From: Histoplasma ohiense
Lineage: Eukaryota; Ascomycota; Eurotiomycetes; Onygenales; Ajellomycetaceae
Direction: 5' to 3'
DNA length: 64,000 nucleotides
Assembly (NCBI GenBank): GCA_017607445.1
Contig: JAEVHH010000001.1
Span: 4,464,001 to 4,528,000 of the forward strand
Made by a program: the position numbers and the translations under genes. Each line of letters begins with the position of its first letter. Within the stretch, counting starts at the first letter, position 1. This document shows positions 9,792 to 23,285 of this stretch, piece after piece. The notes under the pieces are model-generated. The model saw only the letters and a program-made list of their open reading frames with translations. It did not search any database and was not told the origin of the DNA.

Positions 9792-12141
9792 TCCGAGGTA
9801 GCTTGAATAGGCAAGGATGAGTTTTTCAAGTGGCTGATTTATGAAAGCACAGCTGAAATTGCTTTGATATTTAGTTTCTGATGTTCATAAGTAGATGATA
9901 GTAAACGTGTCCATGAGGCCTTTTGATTCATGTGCTCTAGATTCTATCACCTATTACTGTCATTCATAAGTTTAGGTTCATAGCACCCATGTTTCCCTCT
10001 ATTCCCCCCTTGTGGATTTTCAATATTTCATGTACTGTTGTTCTCACATGTCAATAAGGACAGAGGGGTTTCCTTGAAAATTCAGTTCATTCTTGCTAGA
10101 AATGCTTGATTGTGCAAGAATTGCTTTTTTTCACTTGAGCTTTCTCTGTACATTCTTTCTATCAATTTTTGTATCTCTTTGCCTTCCCGGCCGATGATGA
10201 CAAAGCAGCAACAAGATATGTTGGAGGGATTGAGTTGGGTGATTCACACCCATACATCAACAAGATGTTTGGAGGCCGCACTGAGATGTCATAGAAATCA
10301 TCCCTCATGCATGGGTATGTAGTAGGCCCAGAAGTGTTGGTTGCAATTTAATGATGAAACCTGAAAGGTTTCTAAAGAATTTCGTTTACTACATACAGCT
10401 CAGCAACCAAAGCAGCAGCACCATAGACATCATAGAGCATCCTTCTAAATATCAACTACTCAATAGTAACTCCACATAGTCACCCGCACCCATGGCGGCG
10501 ATCGATGCACACGACAGTTGGTTGGTTTATTTTTCAGATCCACTTTTTTTAACCCACATTCAACTGTAACCCATGATGCAGTCCCTTCTGAAGTAAATTT
10601 TGATATTCCTCAGTCAGAACTTGAACTCTCTCAATCAAACACTTCATTCTTTTTGGAGAATGATGATTAACTAAGTCAGACAAAGCTTTATAGTCTCAGC
10701 AGAAGCTACACTCAATACTCCCTTCACTCAACAGATACATGTCTTGAAGCAGCCAAGAAAGCAGAAATAGTGTGTTGATGTTGTGTAACTTGTGTTTAAG
10801 ATAAGAATGAATTATTATCATTTGAATTGCATGTGCTATATCAACTTGATTCAGAATATCTCCAGAATATCTTTATATCCCTTTCTGCAAGCACATTACC
10901 CATAAATATCATCACGTATTGCGTAGCCGTCTGGATCCACCGCCATGGACTCACCATGAAAACTATGTGATCATTTTGTGTTTTAATACTGTAAAAGTCG
11001 CGTCTAGAAGCCCCATAAAGCACTCCTTAGAGCTGAAACAGGCCTCCTGATTATCTGACCCAGGAACTGTAACTCCAGGAACTCTCCCTGAGAATGTGAT
11101 GCCTAGATCATAGAATGAGTGAATGCTAGGAATGCGCCAATGGTTCATTTTCAGTTCAAAAACTAATGGAATGTGAGTTCTTCATATGCTGAGACGATGA
11201 TCAACCGCCGTGTCAAAAGGGTTATACATGTATCTATAGCTTTATAGATGATAGATGATTCTGATTATCATGGTGCTGTTTGTTATGGATTTCTAAAAAA
11301 AAAAAAACCAAATAACAATGAAGGGAGTAAGTCAGCATAGAGAACGGCAAGCGCGCATCAGAAGGGGTATGTTATTGGAAATACTGCTGCATGGGACACC
11401 TTCAAGAGACAGAATTCTTCTCTGACCTTTGCCAGCACTGGAACAGGATCCAGCCAAGTTCGTTTTTTTTTTGTTGAAGATAGCATCTTTGGAATATATT
11501 GCACTTTTCACGGGGATAACAAAACTGGATTCCATCCTTGACTTGTCAGCTTTTGAAAGGGAAAAATACCACCAATCGACGGTTGTGCCCTGGCTTAAAG
11601 CTTTTTCGCGTGCTTGTTAGCGGGGATCATGGGTGGAAGCGATGATGTAAGAGGGGAAAAGTTAACTAACTAGTTAGTTAAGTTACTTAACGCTTGATTG
11701 CCACTAGTGCCAGTATTCATTCATTGAAATAAAACAACTACATATATAAAACAAATTCCACTGCAAACAGTTCTATGCTTAAAGTTCCATGGGCTTTCGA
11801 ATTTGTTATAAAGATAAAGTTTTTTTGCGCAAGTTGACTTTTGCTCGCATCCCCTTTGTGTTGCTGCTTGCTTGTTGTATCCGATGGCTGGAATTACCCG
11901 CGATTCTGTTCTCTGTAGAGACCTCTCACAATATTATCTGCTGTACTTACCTACATAAACACCTAGGCAAAATTGATATGCTATATCCTTCTGCAACCTC
12001 TTCCTATTTCCTTTCTCATTCTTCTCGTTTTGCAGCTTTGTTACCCTTTCATTTAATTGATCCTTCCATCGTCACAATCGTGAACTCGTTTCATTGAAAG
12101 AGTCAGTTATAAACAAACGCACATTTCCGATTACAACAAAG
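9792..12141. other. Gene-poor region with anonymous degenerate sequence and a palindrome
   Basis: 2.3 kb without a convincing gene. Several short minus-strand frames between about 10560 and 11150 look faintly protein-like (for example CLIERVQVLTEEYQNLL) but are broken by stops, so they may be an old mobile-element relic that I cannot assign. A 20-bp perfect palindrome lies at 11662-11681. The last few hundred bases would contain the promoter of the oxidoreductase gene. Confidence 0.5.
11662..11681. repeat. 20-bp perfect palindrome
   Basis: TTAACTAACTAGTTAGTTAA equals its own reverse complement, and a further GTTACTTAAC follows. It lies 460 bp upstream of the oxidoreductase start. It could be a dimeric regulator site or a remnant of a transposon end. 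Confidence 0.9.
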
Positions 12142-13939
12142 ATGGCTCCTCCAAGTGTTCTGATGGTGAGGCTGTTGCTTTCCCCAATCTCTGATTAAAT
12201 TGATTGAAGGAGGAAATTTTCTGACTACAGATATACCGTTTCGCAGGTGGGAACGGGAGAATACACCACTGGTTTCGTGGACGGGCACGCATCCGGTTCA
12301 GACAAGAAAGTTGGTGTTGTGGGCCTGACCCTTTTCGATCTGCGCAGGAGAGGTAAAGTTGGTAATTTGAGCATGGTAGGAGTGTCCGGGTCCAAGTTTC
12401 CCGCTATTAGTGAGTGAATTTTCATATATGGATTCCTTCATTCAGCTGTTTCTATATCAAACTCAGGGGAGAGGGGGTGATAAATATCGTTCTCCAATCA
12501 GCTCCTAAAAACGTGTGGAACAGAACAACACCTCCAGAAAAACATCTCCCAGGTTTATAACAACCTAGATGTCTCCTTTCAATCATTTCCAGCAGACGAC
12601 CAAGTGGACCCAGAGGCCTACAAAACCGCCATCGATGCTCTACCCCAGGGTTCCGCAATCACAATCTTCACCCCCGACACCACCCATTATCCCATCGCCT
12701 TGTACGCCATCCAGCGCAAGATCCACGTCTTGATCACCAAGCCCGCTACAAAGCTGTTGAAAGACCATCTCCACCTCCTCGACGAATCGCGCAAGCACGG
12801 CGTCTTCGTCTTCGTCGAGCACCACAAACGCTTCGATCCAGCTTACTCCGATGCACGCGCCAAGGCACGCACCCTGGGCGATTTCAACTACTTTTACAGC
12901 TACATGAGCCAGCCCAAAAGTCAGCTCGAGACGTTCAAGACCTGGGCGGGCCGCGATAGCGATATCTCCTATTATCTGAATTCGCATCATGTGGATATCT
13001 GTGAGAGTATGGTGCCGGATTATGCACCTGTGAAGGTGACCGCAATGGCGTCGAAGGGTGTCGCGGTGGAACTGGGTTGTGTGCCGGAGACGGAGGATAC
13101 GATTACTTTATTAGTGGAGTGGAGGAAGAAGGGCGAGCCGAGCAAGATTGCTACGGGGGTTTATACTGCCAGTTGGACGGCGCCACAAAAGGCTGGAGTT
13201 CATTCGAATCAGTATTTCCATTGTAAGTACGGGTTCAGGCGAATGATTTTGATTTCTTGTTCCCCGCCATCCTATTCCTCGCCCGATCCTATATATTTAT
13301 TATAAGCCCTTTGGGAAGGGGGTTTTGCAATTGGTGAGAACTAACACCATCTGGAAACTTCAGGGATGGGCTCGAAAGGCGAAATCCGAATCGACCAAGC
13401 CAAGCGTGGCTATGATGTGACAGATGATAGCCAAGCTAACGTCGCCTGGATAAACCCGTAAGTTGCACATATTCTACTCCGCCCCGAAAACACACACTCG
13501 CATTTGAAACATCCCCTGTCTCCAATCAACAAGCGAAAAAAAGAATATTGTGCAGCGCCCCAGAGCCAACCTCATCAGACAGAACAGCACAAGAAAGTTC
13601 TTTTTCTTTTTCTTTTTCTTTTTTCAAGTCTTTGAAACTAAAGTGACTCATTTCTTGCTGACCCCCCTTCGCAGGTTTTACATGCGCTATGCCCCTGATG
13701 AAAAAGGCAACTTCGGCGGTCAGACAGGCTACGGCTATATCAGCTTTGAGAAGTTTGTTGATGCCGTAAGCGCCTTGAACGACGGACGCGTGACGCTCGA
13801 AGAGCTGGATAAGCGTGAATTACCAACCATTAAGAATACGATCGTCACCACTGCAATTTTGGAGGCAGGGAGAGTCTCGCTAGATGAGAAGAGGGCGGTT
13901 GAGATCGAAAGGTTGGGGGAATCTTGGCGATTGAAATAA
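12142..13939 (+). CDS. Gfo/Idh/MocA family NAD(P)-dependent oxidoreductase
   Basis: Five exons (12142-12165, 12247-12409, 12524-13222, 13364-13457, 13675-13939) give 414 aa. The N-terminal Rossmann fold opens with VGTGEYTTGFVDG, a GxGxxxxG-like dinucleotide motif formed across intron 1. The family EKP position reads ITKPATK, followed by EHHKRFDPAY. The C-terminal half (SYYLNSHHVDICESM, KGEIRIDQAKRGYDV, TGYGYISFEKFVDAV) fits the substrate domain. Family members act on sugars, sugar acids and inositols; a D-galacturonate reductase-like role is possible but not shown here. The ATG at 12142 is preferred because it gives eight residues leading straight into the glycine motif. Intron 4 is long (217 nt) and T-rich. 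The gene stands alone. Confidence 0.88.
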
Positions 13940-16860
13940 CGAATGAAATGTTGCTGGTAGGGCGAAAACATGTCTTAAGAGGAAGGGAAGATACATCACG
14001 TACCATGCTCGTTTGACAATTCAATTCCATGCTTCACTTATTATTTGCTGTTTTTGAATTCGCTCTTGGAAGTTTTTCTTGTTGGGAGTAGAATGACGTG
14101 CGGGGAGATCATATTTCATTGATTTCGCGCAAGTAAGGGATAAAATGAATAGAAATAATAGCTTTAATATAGCCAAAAAATAAAGGATAAAAAAAAGGAA
14201 GAAATAAAGAAAAAAAGGGAGATTGAGCGAGAGAGAAAAACTAAACTTACAAGATTGCTAGGTAGCCGTTAGGTAGCCGTTAACATGCGACAGCCAGCCG
14301 TCGAAACGTGAGACGTGACTGTACCGTTATTGCAATGCATTTTTGAATTTAGAACGGCAAACCGCGATCTGGAAAGGTGGATTTTTTTTTCTTTTTCAAC
14401 GCTTGCAAGCTATTCAGAAAATGGCTTGCGAGGTGGGTGGTATTAAACCACACAAATCTATAATTCATGTGGCTCTTATCCTGTGTTTCTATGAAACACA
14501 AGTTTTATAATGCAACCGGACATTATACGTCCGAGCGCAGTGTTAACGTAGTTGAGCAAATTCTGAAGAAATAAAAGAAGGTTAGTTGAAAGTACACAAT
14601 GGATGATTTACTGTATTTCAAGTGACGTGTGCTCGTGGGGGATTAGCTTACACTCAACCACATAAGTAGAGATCCAATAATATAATTATATTTGGATCTT
14701 GCTTTCGTTTGCTTTTTATATATGATACGCATTAGTTCTTAGTCATAGAAAACGCATCGTAGCTGATACATGCGTTGACTTACGTGCCGAAAAGACAGCC
14801 AAAGTTCTTTTATTTCTCTTTTCTTTTATTTTTTCGGTTTAGACTTGCTGCAAGTAGTAAATGTAAGACTCGACGTTTTAGAGAACGTAATGGATCTTGG
14901 ACTAACAGCTCAAGATAGAAAATATCTCCCTGGAATTGTGCAAAGTCGCATTAGCTATCTGACAAGATCACGATTTTGAAAGGTCTCAATAGAACTCACT
15001 AACCAGTCGAACATGAACACGTACAGGGGAATCTTGAGACGCGCAATTGGTTTTGTCTGAGAAGAATTAGTTCGACAGCCTCCAAAATAATCTCGATATA
15101 GTCATCTGAATTAACATTTTCAAAACGAAGGAGTTAAACCTCAATCGTAGCGTAGCTCCGTTAATGTTACTGGAAGGTATATCAGTTCTCCTTCAGGAAC
15201 GCCAGGTACTGATAGGATAGTAGACGCGACAGGAGAACAAATAGCGATGAGATAGAAGCGAAAGGAAAGTACAACCCAGCAAAGAGGCAGGAATTACCAG
15301 GGAAAGATTTCGGGTCCAAGAGAATATTAGGTTAGAGGGAATATTCGCGGTTACGCCTCGAACGGAGCCAGCGGCACAGCGATCAGTTGTTGACTTCAGG
15401 CCAAACGCTGCTGCGATTACGTATGCTTTCATCCTGGGAGTCCTAAAAAGTGTGAATTAGTTCATGGGACATGGCGAATATAAGAACCACGAGGAATCAA
15501 ATCTTGGTGGAGGTTTGAGGTGGTCATGATGAGCTGGCTTGAAATATCATGCTGTGCAATGAACGCCACAGTCAAAGCCACAGCTTGACACAGGGTCCGC
15601 CACAACGCCACTGCGGCTGCCGGATTTGTGACGTTTGCCAAGTCGACGTCATTGCTCAGCTTGCCATGCCCAGGAGATGTGATGCTATCTTTTGCTGGAG
15701 TTTTGTTCTGACTTCTCGCAGTGTGGAAACTCCTACACCAAGAGATTTGATCCCGCATCAGAATATCCCCCGCTTCTGGGGCCAGTATCCGAAACACTGC
15801 GGATATTTGCTAATTCTGTGTGTGGGACTGACCCCCAAACTTTTCGTTTTACTCAAAACCCTCCTCATTAAGGGTGTCAAGGTGTTGGTCATTTTTCAAA
15901 ACGAGGTTCGTCTTCACGCATTATTATCGGGAGAATTTGTGACCGAAGGAGGAATATTTACTATGTAAATATTTTACTGATGAAGCGCTTTCTGCACTTC
16001 CTTTTTCAAAAGTTCTTGAGTGGCCTTCTGCGGGATTAGCTCTCAAAAAGTTCCATCAGCGGGATGCGTTACATATCATATCTTTAGCGGCTGTGCCTCT
16101 CTGCCTACGTCAACAGTTGGTAAAATCCCAACATCACAGCAGTTGACATCAACTGGCCAAGCAAGGTTCAAAGCACTGACAGTGTACCTATGGGGGTTTG
16201 CAAGGAAACCAAGACCACGACTTTATAGTATCAGTTTCGACAGGAATGAGCGGAGTTTCAAAGCACAAATGACACCCAAAGCGGGGGCTCTTCCCCTCTG
16301 AAGAACACTGGGGTTGGGATTTGAAAGAAGGGCCAGCAAATGGAAATTCACTCCATCACACTCCGCACAAAGACTTAAAAAATGAGCAAGCTCTCTCTCC
16401 CCACCTCCCACACTGAGGTGATCTGTTGAGATTACCCGCACTACGCAGTAGAGCTAGTTACCAAATACCCTGCATATCCTGTTCCGGCTAATTTCACTGA
16501 GGAGACGTGAAGAGTTAACGAATTGATACTCCTCCCGACAAGAAGGGCGGTGTAACATAATTACCAAGCGTGGACGAAAAGATGGTTATATCCGATAGGA
16601 GGATTCAGCGCTCATCATAAGTAAGCTATGAGAATCTATCCGCCTGAAACGTGCGTATGGAAAAGTAGATATGTTTATCTGGATGGGGAATCCACTACTG
16701 TAAGTACCCAAAAAGTTCGTCCAGGGCAAGACCGGTGAGTTTTCGAGCATATACAGAGTTCGCTGATCTCAGTCGCTCTGCTGGAACTTGGAAGGTAGCA
16801 TCACGCCTTGCCGCAGTCAGTAAGGAGCCCCCGACGGCGCCAATCGGCGAGACAGAATAC
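13940..16860. other. Intergenic; no supported gene
   Basis: 2.9 kb with scattered frames on both strands, none over 140 codons and none recognisable. An 11-bp unit TAGGTAGCCGT occurs twice in tandem at 14259-14280. I see no RNA gene. Confidence 0.5.
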
Positions 16861-17710
16861 GAGCTGAAGTGAGAGCTTGGGGAAACATCAGGGAGCCTTG
16901 GAAGTTGGAAGCTTCCCCCAAGATCTGCCAAAGTTCGGTTGTGCAGAGAGAGAGGTCTTCTTCGCCCTCTCTCTCTCTTGTAGCAAAGGTGAAATGTTTG
17001 CAAGTTGTGAGTTACTACTGGGAAAGATCGCAAGCTTGGTTAGCTAGATACACTAGTACTATTTTAGATTAGTGGCTAATCCGCTGGCAAATCAGCCGCC
17101 GTTTCGATTGGCGGGTAGTGATTGGCCAGGCGCCCAAGCTCGGGAAGTTACCACCAGCCAATCATGGCAGCCAAATAACCTCCTGGACCACAGGGCAGCG
17201 GCTCTCTTGTGAGCAGCCAATATTTTGTCCTCCTGAAGAGCTTGTGGAGGGACACCGATCAAACATGGGCTGCGGCGCCTGTATTGCGACGTTTGCGGTG
17301 TCAGCCGGGTGGGCGAATGGCCCCGCTGCCTCGTACCGCTCCCACCTGGCTTTGGTTGGCTCGGGCTTGGTTGTTAAGGGGATTCCAAGAAGCACAGCCC
17401 CAATGCTCACTTCTTTCGACCACCCCAGCCCAATGAAGGGAGCACAACCCGGGCCAAGCTAGGTAAAAAAATGGTTGGCTGGGCAGGGAGGGACTTCGCC
17501 ATCGGTCTGGTTTGCCTTTTGTATTTTATAATTGTTATGTGTTCCGCCCGAATAACCATCATCGACCCTTATCTTCTTTAGATCGTGTTCGTTTCTTTGT
17601 TTTACCGTATTCGATCTTCAATCTCTCTTTCTATAACTCCGAGCTCCCCAGTTCCTCCCTGAAGGAACAGATCCTTTTTCTTCGCCTCTGGGTTTCCCAG
17701 CTATTGCCCG
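16861..17710 (+). promoter_or_regulatory. Promoter of the calcium ATPase gene, with clustered CCAAT boxes
   Basis: Within 120 bp there are four CCAAT-type pentamers: GATTGG at 17106 and 17120 (reverse orientation), CCAATC at 17158 and CCAAT at 17217. This suggests control by the CCAAT-binding (HAP-type) complex. A C/T-rich leader follows at about 17540-17700, next to the ATG at 17711. Calcineurin/Crz1 control is known for PMC1 pumps in yeasts, but I could not establish a site here. Confidence 0.5.
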
Positions 17711-20700
17711 ATGGCGAACAACAATAACAAATTGCTGGCTCCTCCAACCTTCATAAATACTTCGGTAGGTTGGCAGCCCAATCTCAAGATTTCTAAGTGT
17801 GAATGAAAACCTGACATCTAGCCAAAGATATCCGACTCATCAACATCGGATTCGAGATGTAGCCATGAGGACGCTATCTCGATAGATCAGTCCACGCCTC
17901 GGCACAACGATGGCTCACCGAACAGCCCATGTTCCGTTGACGGAGAGACTCTCCGTTCGCGCTCTGGCTCGTTTCTCTCAAATGTTGAGACTCTGAGATC
18001 AAGGGCTGGGTCAACAGCTGCCTTGCACTTAGAGAAAAACGGAGCTGACTACGATGACGTGCCATTATCAGAAGCTCTGAAACCAGATCAGAGAAACATC
18101 GAAGACTTTCAAGTGGAAAATAATCCGTTCGCCTTTTCGCCTGGTCAATTGAATAAGATGCTAAATCCTAAGTCCCTCAAAGCATTTGTAGCACTTGGAG
18201 GCCTACAGGGTTTGGAGCGTGGGCTACGAACGGATTTGATATCGGGGTTGTCGATCGATGAAAGTAGGTTAGAAGGAACCGTTTCTTTTGAAGAAGCCAC
18301 CAAACGATCTTATTCGGAGAAATATTCGCAGACGAAGCTCGAAATGATGAAAATGCCCACAGAAACTGGCTTTTCGACACAATCGCAGTTTATCGATCGG
18401 GTGCGGGTTTTCCAGTCCAATAAACTACCAGAAAGAAAAGCAGATGGGTTCTTGATCCTTCTATGGAGAGCTTATAACGACAAAATAATTATCCTGCTCA
18501 CCATTGCCGCCGTGGTCTCCCTTTCCCTGGGCCTTTACGAGACGTTTAGTGGGGGATCGCAGGTTGATTGGATCGAAGGTGTTGCCATTTGCGTTGCTAT
18601 CCTGATTGTCACTATCGTCACGGCAGCGAATGACTGGCAGAAGGAAAGACAGTTCGTTCAACTGAACAAGAGGGTTCGTATTCTTTAACTTGCTTATCTC
18701 CATTGTGTGTAGTGTATTTTAAATGGCTCTCAACTGACAAACCCGCAGAAAGACGACCGCCAGGTCAAAGTGATCCGTTCAGGGAAATCAATCATGGTCT
18801 CCATTCACGCTATCACAGTGGGCGATATCCTCCACATGGAGCCAGGTGATGCGATCCCGGCGGATGGTGTTTTCCTTACCGGTCATGGTGTCAAATGCGA
18901 TGAATCATCTGCTACTGGAGAATCGGACCAAATGAAGAAAACACCTGGCCACGAGGTGTGGCAACGCATCATGGATGGCACAGCTACGAAGAAACTCGAC
19001 CCCTTTATTATTTCTGGAAGCAAAGTCATTGAAGGAGTTGGCACTTATCTAGTCACCAGCGTTGGGCCAAATTCTACTTACGGCAAAATTATGATGTCGC
19101 TGCAAACCCCGAACGATCCCACCCCTCTCCAAGTGAAGCTTGGAAAACTTGCGAATTGGATAGGAGGTCTTGGAACTGCGTACGTGCTGCTATATAATCA
19201 TCCTCCGTTCTTTGATCATGAGGATTTCGCTCACCAATTTTTATAGTGCGGCTGTTATTTTGTTCACAATCCTTCTCATTCGCTTCCTTGTCCAACTCCC
19301 TGATAATCCTGGGAATGCGGCGCGCAAAGGCGAAGACTTCCTGCATATTTTAATCGTTGCAGTCACTGTTATTGTCGTTGCAATTCCCGGTAAGCTCTCA
19401 CCGATTACTGATCAAACCCAAATCAGAAGCAAATTTCTAATACTCGATTATTAGAGGGTCTTCCATTGGCTGTCACCTTAGCCCTGGCATTCGCCACCAA
19501 GCGCATGGTTAATGAAAATAACCTTGTCCGCATCCTTCGTGCCTGCGAAACAATGGGAAATGCAACTGTTATTTGCTCAGACAAGACTGGTACTCTCACT
19601 CAAAACAAAATGACTGTTGTGGCAGGAACTGTCGGTATCGACACTAGTTTCAACCAGATTTCAGATGATGGTGAGGGATTTTCAAACATGGCAGAGAAGC
19701 TCAAGAGCCTTCCCCCTATAATTAGGGATCTTCTCCTTAAAAGCATTGCTCTCAATTCGACCGCGTTCGAAGGTGAAGAAAATGAGCAGCGAGTGTTCAT
19801 TGGAAGCAAAACAGAGGTTGCAATGCTCAACCTCGCGAAGAATTATCTTGGGTTGCTGAATGTAGCTGAGGAACGTTCTAATGCTGATATTGCTCAGCTC
19901 ATTCCGTTCGACTCTACACGCAAGTGTATGGGTGTCGTCGTCCGCCAGCCATCCGGAAAATACCGTCTTCACGTCAAGGGTGCCGCGGAAATTCTACTCG
20001 GTAAATCCAGTGAGATAATCTCTATCACCTCGGGTGGCCAATATACTTCAGAGGCACTCTCGGAGACCTCGCGAGATATGATTCTCGAAACTATCGACAC
20101 TTACTCGAAGCGATCTCTCCGCAACATTGGCATGGTATACAAAGATTTCGAATCGTGGCCACCAGCGGGTGTGAAGACTATGGAAGACGACCGTACCATA
20201 CCTGATTTTGATGACATCTTTCATGGCATGACCTGGATTGGTGTTGTGGGCATTCAAGACCCTCTGAGGCCGGAGGTTCCGACTGCTATTCAGAAGTGCA
20301 ATATGGCCGGAGTTTCCGTGAAAATGGTCACAGGTTTGTATTTCACCTTCATTACTTAAGACAGGTTTCGTGGATTGGTCATCAGAAACTAATATTGGTG
20401 ATCCTGGATTGTAGGTGACAATATTACGACGGCCATTGCTATCGCCACTGAGTGCGGCATCAAAACGCCAGAAGGCATCGCGATGGAAGGACCAAGGTTT
20501 CGACAACTCTCGGATGAGGAAATGGACAAAATCCTTCCCAACCTGCAAGTCCTCGCTCGCTCTTCTCCAGAAGACAAGCGAATCCTAGTTGCGCGCCTAA
20601 AACATCTCGGGGAGACTGTCGCTGTTACTGGTGATGGAACCAACGACGGACCAGCTCTCAAGACCGCTGATGTGGGATTTTCCATGGGCATTGCAGGTAC

Positions 20701-21706
20701 AGAGGTTGCCAAAGAAGCCAGTTCGATCATTCTGTTGGACGACAACTTTAAGTCTATTGTTACTGCCATCTCCTGGGGGCGAGCGGTAAATGACGCAGTT
20801 GCGAAGTTCCTTCAGTTCCAAATTACCGTCAACATTACTGCCGTCTGTCTGACATTCGTGTCTTCCGTCTCAAACAGCAATAACGAGAGTGTACTGAAAC
20901 CGGTACAATTGTTATGGGTTAATCTCATTATGGATACCTTCGCTGCATTGGCACTTGCTACTGATGCCCCCACAGAGAAAATCCTCGATCGAAAACCAAC
21001 CCCAAAATCTGCACCTTTGTTCACAATAACAATGTGGAAGATGATCATCGGACAAACCATCTACCAACTAGTTGTGACCTACACCCTCTACTTCGGCGGC
21101 GCCCGCATCCTCAACTATGACATTAGTAACCCGATTGTTAAGGCGGAGCTCAACACAATTGTCTTCAACACCTTTGTCTGGATGCAGATCTTCAACGAAT
21201 TCAACAACCGCCGCCTCGACAATAAGCTCAATATCTTCGAGGGAATTCTCAAAAACTACTACTTCATCGGCATTAATTTCCTCATGTTCGCGGGACAAAT
21301 CTTGATCATCTTCGTTGGCGGATCCGCACTCTCCGTGCGACCCATCGATGGCATCCAATGGCTCATTTGCATCCTCTGCTCTATTATGTGCATACCCTTT
21401 GGTGTCCTGATTCGCTGCTTCCCTGACCCGTGGTTCCAGGTTATTTTCGATGCTGCCGTGAGCATCATATCTGCCATCTGGAACCCTATTAGCAAGGGGC
21501 TTAGTCTTACATTTTCTCCGGTCAGGAAGGGATTCCGTGCCATTTGTCGCTTCTCCTTACGGATGTTGTCCAAGACATCCGGACGAGGGGCTCCGGCCGC
21601 TGAAACCGAGAAGGACGAGGAGGCTGCTGCAGGTTCGGAAGTCAAAGTCCCTCCGACGGCCGCGTCGAATATCACTGTTCCTGCAATTACATTGTCTGGC
21701 ACCTAA
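17711..21706 (+). CDS. P-type calcium-transporting ATPase, PMCA/Pmc1 type
   Basis: Pumps cytosolic calcium, in fungi usually into the vacuole. Six exons (17711-17764, 17822-18673, 18749-19179, 19247-19389, 19455-20333, 20415-21706) give 1216 aa, close to yeast Pmc1. Residues 19-100 are Ser-rich and cytosolic. First membrane hairpin about 228-295. Actuator loop TGES at 358-361. PEGLPLAV ends the M4 motif near 494-500. Phosphorylated Asp in CSDKTGTLT is D536. Nucleotide pocket KGAAEILLG. Hinge TGDGTNDGPALK from 858. C-terminal membrane segments follow (about 900-1130), then a hydrophilic tail rich in Lys, Glu and Ala. There is no long C-terminal calmodulin region as in animal PMCA, as expected for fungi. 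All introns are short with standard sites. Confidence 0.96.
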
Positions 21707-22344
21707 GCTCTCATTGATTCGCTCTGCTTGTTTTAGGATGCTACGCGGTGTGTTTTTCTTTAGTGCGATTTGTATCATTATTAATATTCCCATTTCCTTC
21801 CCTGCGCGAGATATATCTTCTGCATAGCGACGGCGTTCCTGGGATTCCTTGACATTTTTGGCGTTTTTGGTTAAATATTGATCATAGGCATTTTTTGCAA
21901 GGTGGCAGTCCAAAGTCCATTGAATAGGATAAGCGACATTTTTATGCATAGTACAAAAATACCATCATTAGTAGATGAAATGAAACGAAAACGAAATGTT
22001 GAGATTGATTACAATCATGCATAATGTTATCATCGAAAATCGTCTTCTCATTGAACATTGATAACGCGTAACATCAGCGGCTCTGGTTTTGCCAGTGCTT
22101 GGCACAACATGCGCCTCCACCCGCCGCTGACATAACTGTCTTCCCTCCCGCATTGTTAACCCGACATATCAACCCGAACAACATACCTCTCCCAATTTGA
22201 TCAATAATATCATTACCTCCTCAAAGCAGTACGAAGCAATTCAGCTGACCACCATCGCGGTGGAAACCACTCAGCTCGTCCCCCGCAGATCCAGCCCCCG
22301 AAAGAACCCCAGCCTAAACCTCATACACCACTGCCAACGGCACA
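21707..22344. other. Intergenic between calcium ATPase and ARPC5
   Basis: 638 bp holding the ATPase 3' flank and the ARPC5 promoter. The last 150 bp before the ATG are C/A-rich leader. No other feature seen. Confidence 0.5.
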
Positions 22345-23060
22345 ATGTCCCTCATAAACTACCGCACCGTCGACGTCGACAGTATCGACCCAGAATCCTC
22401 CGTAAATTTCCCCCTAGAGACCCTTGTACCAAGCAACTGCCCTCCACCCACAAACTCCAGCGCGGCGGCGAGCATCGGTTCGCAAGTCCGCCAAATGCTC
22501 CGGTCCGGCGACTTGGAGGGGGTTATGCGCTATGTACTGGACACAGCGCCGTTAGGTGGTGATGATAGAGCGAAGGAGGTCCATCTAGCTACCGTTGTGG
22601 AGGTCCTGGCGGGGATAAGACAGGGGGAGATGACGAGGGTGCTTGAGGGCGTTTGCTCTGGGGAGGGTGGAGCGGAGAGGGGGGATTGTTTGATGAAGTA
22701 CTTGTGAGTTGCTATTCCTAGTTTTCGTTTTAGGTTATAAAGTCCTTTCTCTGTTGGGGTTCGCGGAGTTATATGATATGCATAGGCCCCCAAAGCATTC
22801 TATAATCACAACGCTAACTGTTTATACGTCATGATAGATATAAAGGGATGGCTGCGCAGTCATCTGGGAGCCTCTCGCCGTCGAAGAAATCATCACTGTC
22901 TCCGCAAAGTACGGGCTTTTCGCAAATACAGGCGCGGAATATTGGGGAAGGAGGTGGAGGTCAACAAATGAGCGTGTTGCTGAGCTGGCATGAGAAATTG
23001 GTTGATATTGTTGGAGTCGGATCCATTGTTCGGGTCATGACGGATCGAAGGACGGTTTGA
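22345..23060 (+). CDS. ARC15: Arp2/3 complex subunit 5 (ARPC5/p16-Arc)
   Basis: A structural subunit of the seven-protein Arp2/3 complex that nucleates branched actin, needed for cortical patches and endocytosis. Two exons (22345-22703 and 22838-23060, intron 134 nt) give 193 aa. The N-terminal MSLINYRTVDVDSIDPE and the C-terminal LLSWHEKLVDIVGVGSIVRV with final RRTV are hallmark ARPC5 sequences. It is longer than the animal protein (about 150 aa) because of a Ser-rich insert (SSGSLSPSKKSSLSPQ) just after the intron and a Gly run. The gene converges on the NDUFAF5-like gene with 225 bp between stop codons. Confidence 0.94.
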
Positions 23061-23285
23061 AAGAAATACCAGACAGAAAAATTTATTCTAAATAGACGAT
23101 CATGGATGTAATTTTGCTATTACTGTTACAGCGGGTATCATACAAAAAACTGTTCTTTGGCCAACTGGCACTTCTAATATCGATCTCAATGCGGAGCATC
23201 ACTGTTCGCTCGCAGGATTTCCCTTTAGCAGCCAGTTATCCAAGATAAAGAAACCAGTCGAAGGAAAAGCGAAGCGTGCTTCATT

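Noticed and set aside
10110..11535. Retrotransposon relic
   Set aside because: Some frames look faintly protein-like, but I could not identify reverse transcriptase, integrase, RNase H or LTRs, so no element type is claimed.
14259..14280. Two tandem copies of an 11-bp unit, considered as a CRISPR-like or telomere-like repeat
   Set aside because: Only two copies, no spacers and no extension; a chance or small slippage duplication.
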